Positions 5,811 through 9,412 of a stretch of 9,412 nt of DNA are shown here, one piece after another. Position numbers and translations under genes: made by a program. The DNA is from JAWXCM01 sp034408745 (GTDB taxonomy: Bacteria; Acidobacteriota; Terriglobia; Bryobacterales; Bryobacteraceae): NCBI GenBank assembly GCA_034408745.1, contig JAWXCM010000335.1:1-9412 (forward strand). Direction: 5' to 3'. The stretch's first letter is position 1; the number at the start of each line of letters is the position of its first letter. The notes beneath the pieces were generated by a model that searched no databases, was not told the origin of the DNA, and was given only the letters and a program-made list of their open reading frames with translations.

Positions 5811-6869
5811 CTGCTTTGCCATCCTTTCATTGCCATTCTGATTGCCCTCTGCTTCGCCAAGTCCGATGCTGAGGTGCCCAAAGCTCTGGTGCGCTTCTCT
5901 AACGCCAACCCTACCTCGGCACCCCTCGATCTGCGCCTCAGTGAGGAGCTTTTGTTCTCCCGTGTCCCTTACCGCCGCACCTCCGCCTACCGCGAGGTTC
6001 CCATCGATCGCCGGCACTTCTCGCTGCGCTTTGCCGGATCCCTCCGCGACCGCGCATCCACCCGCCTGGAACTCTGGAATGGGCACCGCTATACCCTGAT
6101 CGCCTTTGCCGGCCCGGATGGCCAGCCGTGGCTCCGTGCTTTTCAGGATGACCTCGCTGTGCCCGCTACCGGGCGCCCCCGCCTCCGCTTCGTTCATGCG
6201 GCAACCAATACCGGCCCTCTCACTATCCGCATCCCCAGACACCGCGCCGATCCCATCCAACTCGCCGTCCTTGACTTTGCTCAGGGTACCCCCTTCCTCC
6301 AGGTCAACCCCATCACCGCAGCCATCGAACTGGAGCCGCTGCCGGACCCCTCCGGCGTCAGCGGCACGCCTTCCCTTCCCCCCGTTCGCCTCGACAATCT
6401 CGACTGGCAGCCCGACCGGTTTTACACCTTCGTCATCTCTCACCCCGGCCCCGGAGCGGCGTTCATCGTTTCCCGGATCGAAGATTTGCTTCCCGGCCCC
6501 GGTGTGGAATCGTCGCGCCTGCCGCGATACCGCCCGGCTTTGCTTCCCGGTGCTGGATCCCGAACGGCGCTCCAATTGCTCGCGTCCCCTCAGGAGGGTT
6601 TTGGAATGCTTGAAGTCATCAGTTGGATTATCTTTGGCCTGATCGTTGGTGTTCTGGCTAAACTGCTGGTTCCCGGCCGCGATCCAGGCGGCATTTTTAT
6701 CACGATTCTGTTGGGTGTCGGCGGTGCCTTGCTCGGCGGTTGGGTCGGCCGAGTGATGGGTATCTATGGGCCCGGACAGGTCGGCGGCTGGATCATGTCC
6801 ATCCTGGGCGCCGTGATCATCCTGTTGCTCTACCGCGCGCTGCGCGGCCGCTCGAGAGCGTCCGTCTGA
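5811..6869 (+). CDS. Secreted tandem DUF4397-like protein in frame with GlsB-type membrane domain
   Basis: The frame is open to TGA 6869 (352 codons from 5811). After a signal peptide (h-region PFIAILIALCFA) come two related segments. The first begins ALVRFSNANPTSAPLDLRL and the second LRFVHAATNTGPLTIRI; each continues with a V-P/N...EL...L....YT pattern. Both fit the DUF4397 family of exported beta-sandwich domains, function unknown. There is no stop before ATG 6606, so the frame runs on into a GlsB/YeaQ-like sequence. This is either a real membrane-anchored fusion or a gene that lost its stop. The start is uncertain: CTG 5811 has AGGAG nine bases upstream and gives an ideal signal peptide; GTG 5742 and ATG 5658 lack ribosome binding sites, and ATG 5658 lies inside the divergent YihY gene. 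Confidence 0.75.
   Translation: MLCHPFIAILIALCFAKSDAEVPKALVRFSNANPTSAPLDLRLSEELLFSRVPYRRTSAYREVPIDRRHFSLRFAGSLRDRASTRLELWNGHRYTLIAFAGPDGQPWLRAFQDDLAVPATGRPRLRFVHAATNTGPLTIRIPRHRADPIQLAVLDFAQGTPFLQVNPITAAIELEPLPDPSGVSGTPSLPPVRLDNLDWQPDRFYTFVISHPGPGAAFIVSRIEDLLPGPGVESSRLPRYRPALLPGAGSRTALQLLASPQEGFGMLEVISWIIFGLIVGVLAKLLVPGRDPGGIFITILLGVGGALLGGWVGRVMGIYGPGQVGGWIMSILGAVIILLLYRALRGRSRASV
6565..6580 (+). promoter_or_regulatory. Possible internal sigma54-like promoter for the GlsB-type gene
   Basis: CGGCGCTCCAATTGCT has the -12 box TTGCT and GG at exact GG-N10-GC spacing (GG 6566-6567, GC 6578-6579), but its -24 box is CGGCGC instead of TGGCAC. Predicted transcription start is near 6591, just before AGGAGG 6592-6597 and 15 bases before ATG 6606. 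Weak by sequence; the geometry repeats that of the other two elements. Confidence 0.28.
6606..6869 (+). CDS. GlsB/YeaQ/YmgE-type stress membrane protein
   Basis: 87 residues, the usual full length of this family (transglycosylase-associated protein family). Three membrane segments are visible: 3-21 (EVISWIIFGLIVGVLAKLL), 30-48 (IFITILLGVGGALLGGWVG) and 60-78 (GWIMSILGAVIILLLYRAL). The conserved G-L-x-x-G...K....G.DPGG loop is present (VPGRDPGG), followed by a basic tail. Members are small inner-membrane proteins induced by stress; the biochemical role is not established. ATG 6606 has a perfect AGGAGG eight bases upstream, so independent translation is likely even though the DUF4397 frame runs into it without a stop. 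Confidence 0.87.
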   Translation: MLEVISWIIFGLIVGVLAKLLVPGRDPGGIFITILLGVGGALLGGWVGRVMGIYGPGQVGGWIMSILGAVIILLLYRALRGRSRASV

Positions 6870-6877
6870 GGCTTGGC

Positions 6878-6899
6878 TGGCTGACACTGGTGTTAGCCA
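6878..6899. terminator. Hairpin between convergent genes
   Basis: TGGCTGACA (6878-6886) and TGTTAGCCA (6891-6899) form a 9-bp stem with one G-U pair and a CTGG loop. It spans the short gap between the GlsB-type gene and the convergent 457-residue gene, covering the latter's stop codon. No T-run follows on either strand, so it may be a weak or processing hairpin acting in both directions. Confidence 0.5.
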
Positions 6900-8266
6900 C
6901 CCCGTAGCAGCTTGCGGATCCACTGCTTTTCCTGTTCGTCAACGTTGGGGTCGGCCAGCAACGCCTGCTGTTCCTGTCGCCACTGCTCCAGTTCCGCTTC
7001 TTCCCTTCTCCGCTGGGCCTGTTGTATGTCCCTATCGCGTTGTGCCGCGACGCGGTAGAGTGTAAAACTCTCTCCGCAGAAGCACTTTGGAACCACTGCG
7101 AGGAGAAAGCCCATCGCGTTGTGAACCGGAAGCCGCCCCGCTACGGCCCCCTTGTGATGGATGAAATGCACGATCTCGTCCACCGTGCAGTCCGGGGCCT
7201 CCCGGCGGCAGGCCAGAAACAGCCGCTCGATCACGTCGTCGTCGGGATGCCCGTATTGGGACAGATTCTCATAGAGAACCGGAACCGACGACGCTACTTC
7301 TCTAGAAAGATTCTCTAAATCTTCTTCTCTATAAGCCCCTCCTAAGTTAGGAGGGGGGCCCCCTGTTAAGTTAGGAGGGGGGTCCCCTGTTAAGTTAGGA
7401 GGGGCCCCCCTTGTTAACTTAAGACCCGATCCTGCCTTTTTCTTGAGCTTCGACAGCAGCGGTTCCCCGGTCGCAGGATCCACGAACGATACGGCCAGGG
7501 TCTTGCGCATCACCCATGTGTAGCCCGCCTCCCGCCGCCGCCGCAGGATCTCGCTGTAGTTCAGAATGCGATACGTCCGGCCGGTCGACTGCTCGCAGTT
7601 GTACGTGCTGTGCTCCTCAATTGCCAACTTCTGGATCAGCGAGCGTAGATTGATCCGCGCATTGGATTCCGACAACCGGACCAGTGTGGCGATGCCCGCA
7701 AAACCAATGGTGATGAGGCGGGAGACTTCATCGTGAGGGCGCGCTCGCTCCCACAGCAGTTCATAGAGGTGTTGCTCAGCCCGGGCGTGGCCATCCTGGG
7801 CAAGTTTGGCTTCGCGAATGGCGAAGGTCCGCTTTTTGGCAGGACCCCCTCTTAAGTTAGGACCGGGGTCTAAGCCAGGAGGGGGTATTGTTATAGGACC
7901 GGGTCCTATTTTGACCCCGGGTCTCAAGTTAATATCCGTCTCGACCGTGGGCGCATCGACCTGGGTGATAACCGTAGGACCCGGTCTTAACTTAATACCG
8001 GGGGTTAAGTTGACAGGGGCTTCTGTTTCAACCGCCCTCGCCGTACCTGTCGGACCTGCCGGGGCAGGGAACTGCTCTCCACTCTCCCGCGCGGGTTCTC
8101 TCTCAATAAACGCAGGACCCCCTCCTGAGTTAACCACCGGTCCTAAGTTAACCCCCCCTTCGCCACGGTGTAGCAGCGCCGTCAACGCACTCCGCAAATC
8201 CGCGTCTGTCGGACGCAGAAAATCCGCTACGTCGAATGACTCAAGCTGTCGCTTTCGCTTCGCCAT
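6893..8266 (-). CDS. Winged-helix-like protein of ParA module with repeat-coded linkers
   Basis: 457 residues, no named family recognised. Residues 1-35 are basic then helical. Residues 36-143 are a low-complexity linker. Residues 147-245 form a compact domain (REAKLAQDGHARAEQHLYELLW...ITIGFAGIATLVRLSESNARINLRSLIQKLAIEE...GRTYRILNYSEILRRRREAG) that reads like a winged HTH with recognition helix near 198-214. Residues 281-310 are a second linker with PPNLTGxP octapeptides. Residues 312-405 are a helical domain with CFCGESF, and 406-457 a charged coiled coil. DNA binding is inferred. By position after parA it could be a replication initiator or ParB-like adaptor. ATG 8266 lies inside parA (26-base overlap) with GAGG seven bases upstream, so the genes are coupled. 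Confidence 0.82.
   Translation of the reverse strand: MAKRKRQLESFDVADFLRPTDADLRSALTALLHRGEGGVNLGPVVNSGGGPAFIEREPARESGEQFPAPAGPTGTARAVETEAPVNLTPGIKLRPGPTVITQVDAPTVETDINLRPGVKIGPGPITIPPPGLDPGPNLRGGPAKKRTFAIREAKLAQDGHARAEQHLYELLWERARPHDEVSRLITIGFAGIATLVRLSESNARINLRSLIQKLAIEEHSTYNCEQSTGRTYRILNYSEILRRRREAGYTWVMRKTLAVSFVDPATGEPLLSKLKKKAGSGLKLTRGAPPNLTGDPPPNLTGGPPPNLGGAYREEDLENLSREVASSVPVLYENLSQYGHPDDDVIERLFLACRREAPDCTVDEIVHFIHHKGAVAGRLPVHNAMGFLLAVVPKCFCGESFTLYRVAAQRDRDIQQAQRRREEAELEQWRQEQQALLADPNVDEQEKQWIRKLLRGG
7336..7421. repeat. 24-bp tandem array with palindromic core
   Basis: TAAGTTAGGAGGGG occurs at 7343, 7367 and 7391 with an exact 24-base period, followed by an inverted, diverged fourth copy (TAACTTA 7415-7421). 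The first unit is a perfect 10-bp inverted repeat around one base (arms CCCCTCCTAA 7336-7345 and TTAGGAGGGG 7347-7356). Each unit codes an octapeptide PPNLTGxP in the second linker of the 457-residue protein. Confidence 0.9.
7853..8150. repeat. Dispersed TAAGTTA-family palindromic repeats
   Basis: Exact cores occur at 7853-7859, 7988-7994 (inverted) and 8144-8150. One-mismatch cores occur at 7925-7931, 8006-8012 and 8126-8132. They are flanked by GGACC/GGTCC and C- or G-runs. Between them lies a perfect 8-bp inverted repeat ATAGGACC (7893-7900) / GGTCCTAT (7902-7909) and a 5-bp one GACCC/GGGTC at 7913-7923. On the minus strand all cores read in the same frame as Asn-Leu, Lys-Leu or Asn-Ser within the first linker. 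Confidence 0.85.
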
Positions 8267-9029
8267 TCTGCTGCCTCATAATCCCCCCGGTGATCTCCTC
8301 AAACGCCGCCAGGTAGTCCTGTGCCGCCTTCGATCCTGGCTCGTGCTCGAGCAGCGGCCGCCTCGCCCGAAACGCCTTGTTGACGCTCTGATCCGTCCGG
8401 ATCGCCGGCAGGATCGGGATCCGGAACATCTCCGACATCTTCTCCAGCCCTTGCTGCACCAGCGCCGTCACCGACAACCGCTGGTCCACTTGGCACGGCA
8501 TCAAACCCACCGCGTGGATATCCGCCTTGATCAGGTCGTTCAACAGCCGGATCATGTCGTAGGCCGCATTCGCCCCATTCAGGCTCAACAGATCCATATT
8601 CACCGGAATCACCACATTGCGCGCATACACCATCGCACAGGTCTGCAACAGGTTGATAGAAGGGGAGACGTCGATCACAACAGCGTCATACTGCTTCTCA
8701 TACGGCTCCAGCAGCATCTTCAACGCCAACTCGCGCACCACCGCCCCCGCCAGCGCCGATTCCGCCTGCACCGTGTCCTTGTTGCCGCACAACACGTGCA
8801 TCCGCTCCCCAACGGCCACTACGCATTCGTCCAGGTGAAACTTGTTCACCAGAAAATGACTGAAATAGTGCCGTGGCTTCAGGTTCAGCATCACGCCCAC
8901 CGAACCCTGGCTGTCGGTGTCGATCAGCAGTGTCCGCCGGCCCCCGTTTGCCAGGTGCCAGGCATAGTTCACCGCGGCAGTCGTCTTGCCAACGCCGCCG
9001 CGCTGGTTAGCCATCACCACCCGGATCAT
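8241..9029 (-). CDS. parA: ParA-family partition/segregation ATPase
   Basis: 262 residues from ATG 9029. Walker A is NQRGGVGKTT (8-17) with catalytic Lys15. The deviant-Walker 'signature' position 10 is Arg where KGGVGKT has Lys. Walker A' is IDTDSQGS (36-43, DxDPQG in most), and Walker B is AVVIDVSPS (116-124). ParA ATPases bind nonspecific DNA when ATP-bound and move plasmids or chromosomes with a ParB partner; no classical ParB is seen here, so the downstream protein may be the partner. The start is set by homology: the frame upstream (to 9092) is inside the HTH gene. ATG 9029 overlaps the HTH stop as ATGA and lacks its own Shine-Dalgarno, so translation is probably coupled. Lacking any long N-terminal HTH, it resembles small chromosomal or type Ib-like ParAs. 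Confidence 0.92.
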   Translation of the reverse strand: MIRVVMANQRGGVGKTTAAVNYAWHLANGGRRTLLIDTDSQGSVGVMLNLKPRHYFSHFLVNKFHLDECVVAVGERMHVLCGNKDTVQAESALAGAVVRELALKMLLEPYEKQYDAVVIDVSPSINLLQTCAMVYARNVVIPVNMDLLSLNGANAAYDMIRLLNDLIKADIHAVGLMPCQVDQRLSVTALVQQGLEKMSEMFRIPILPAIRTDQSVNKAFRARRPLLEHEPGSKAAQDYLAAFEEITGGIMRQQNGEAKATA

Positions 9030-9223
9030 GGCTGCTGCTGCTGCCTCTCCGGGCCGAACTGCCGGATCCGGCTCAGATCCTCTACCGTCCACAGCCGGTA
9101 GTTGTTCTCCGGATTGCGGTAGGGCTCGGGAATCTTTTCAGCCTTCAGCCAGCGGTAAATTGTGTTCAAAGATACGCCGAGCGTTTGGGCAACTTGCCTC
9201 GTGGTCAGGTACTGTCTCTCCAT
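9026..9223 (-). CDS. Small excisionase/MerR-like HTH protein
   Basis: 65 residues. Residues 5-32 (YLTTRQVAQTLGVSLNTIYRWLKAEKIP) are a classic excisionase/MerR-type helix-turn-helix. Residues 42-53 (YRLWTVEDLSRI) are the matching wing and second helix of that fold, and a QQQQP tail ends the protein. Such proteins bind DNA as repressors or recombination directionality factors. It is first in the operon with parA (4-base ATGA overlap), so autoregulation of the module is likely. A perfect inverted repeat lies 20 bases upstream of the start. There is no strong Shine-Dalgarno before ATG 9223. Confidence 0.87.
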   Translation of the reverse strand: MERQYLTTRQVAQTLGVSLNTIYRWLKAEKIPEPYRNPENNYRLWTVEDLSRIRQFGPERQQQQP

Positions 9224-9243
9224 CTTGATTGATTTTCATCGAT

Positions 9244-9278
9244 GAGTAGGGTTTTAGTCAATCACTAAAACCCTACTC
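9244..9278. promoter_or_regulatory. Perfect 15-bp inverted repeat upstream of the HTH-parA operon
   Basis: GAGTAGGGTTTTAGT (9244-9258) and ACTAAAACCCTACTC (9264-9278) are exact reverse complements around CAATC. It ends 20 bases before the HTH start codon. It could be the operator bound by the HTH protein, a centromere-like site, or a leader hairpin controlling translation. No T-run follows in the operon direction, so a terminator is unlikely. Confidence 0.8.
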
Positions 9279-9300
9279 CTTCAATCGAATCGATCCAGAC

Positions 9301-9340
9301 CCCCTACTAAGTTAACCCCCGGTCCTAACTTAACCCCCGG
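9301..9340. repeat. Intergenic pair of TAAGTTA-family repeats
   Basis: Two cores, TAAGTTA (9308-9314) and its inverse TAACTTA (9326-9332), each followed by ACCCCCGGTC or part of it. They have the same flanking GGTCC and C-runs as the copies inside the 457-residue gene about 1 kb away. They fill the gap between the end of the upstream frame (9341) and the 15-bp inverted repeat. Confidence 0.85.
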
Positions 9341-9412
9341 TCAATCGCCTCCCGTTGCCGCCGCCGCAGCAAATCCCTCCCAATCCTCTGCCATCACCTG
9401 CGAGATCTTCCA
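9341..9412 (-). CDS. Possible C-terminal end of a gene entering from the right
   Basis: A minus-strand frame is open from the right edge to TGA 9343-9341 (23 residues, including SQVMAEDWEGFAAAAATGGD). An acidic, alanine- and glycine-rich C-terminus is plausible, and the repeat pair begins right after its stop. Too short to identify. A competing minus frame is also open but reads as glycine-rich filler. Confidence 0.35.
   Translation of the reverse strand, partial: WKISQVMAEDWEGFAAAAATGGD

Noticed and set aside
5379..6923. 514-residue minus-strand open frame opposite the DUF4397 and GlsB genes
   Set aside because: Its translation is Gly/Ala/Asp-rich without any family signature; the plus strand has a signal peptide, DUF4397-like segments and a full GlsB protein.
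7336..7421. CRISPR-like array
   Set aside because: The 24-bp units are contiguous and coding, with no unique spacers and no cas genes.
7806..9101. 431-residue plus-strand open frame antisense to parA and the 457-residue gene
   Set aside because: It has His/Arg/Gln-rich low-complexity text with no domain, while the opposite strand codes a clear ParA ATPase.
8986..9228. 80-residue plus-strand frame opposite the HTH gene
   Set aside because: No domain, and the minus strand has a convincing HTH fold overlapping parA as ATGA.
9224..9412. Chromosomal parS site (TGTTTCACGTGAAACA type)
   Set aside because: No match to that palindrome; the inverted repeat present has a different sequence.

Overview
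The window looks like a chromosomal or plasmid-like segment of a GC-rich Gram-negative soil bacterium, most likely an Acidobacteriota member of the Solibacter/Bryobacter type. This placement is inference. It rests on the style of the secreted 'GGKPLPPGEYTVRQL' protein at the left edge, the DSFPASDPP microprotein, the gene mixture and the GC-rich sequence. No rRNA or tRNA gene, CRISPR array or transposase was seen.

Left part (1-2300): a secreted proline-repeat protein runs off the left edge on the minus strand. It is followed by a 66-residue membrane-anchored microprotein and a glycine-zipper membrane protein related to general-stress proteins, both on the plus strand. An ECF-type sigma factor lies convergent to these on the minus strand and carries a (CTGCCA)n microsatellite near its start.

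Middle (2300-6900): an orphan NtrC-type response regulator with all the parts of a sigma54 activator (receiver, AAA+ with GAFTGA, Fis-type HTH) overlaps tail-to-tail with a Crp/Fnr-type regulator. Next come a YihY/BrkB membrane protein (minus) and, divergently, a secreted two-domain DUF4397 protein whose reading frame continues without a stop into a GlsB/YeaQ-type stress membrane protein. The latter has its own strong ribosome binding site. Three -24/-12 (sigma54-like) elements lie at nearly the same distance from start codons: in front of the glycine-zipper gene (good match), the ECF sigma gene (fair) and the GlsB gene (weak). This suggests a local stress/envelope regulon around the sigma54 activator. 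That link is inferred.

Right part (6893-9412): a compact minus-strand operon with overlapping genes, made of a 65-residue excisionase/MerR-like HTH protein, a ParA ATPase (Arg instead of the usual signature Lys) and a 457-residue winged-helix-like protein of unrecognised family. The last gene and the operon's upstream region share a short palindromic repeat family with core TAAGTTA/TAACTTA (nine exact and three near copies). It is absent from parA and the HTH gene. In the 457-residue gene it encodes low-complexity linkers rich in N-L-T/R-G-G-P. A perfect 15-bp inverted repeat sits just upstream of the HTH start. The simplest reading is a ParA-type maintenance, segregation or replication module of a plasmid or integrated element, with its DNA sites partly embedded in its own coding sequence. 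This is the most novel part of the window.
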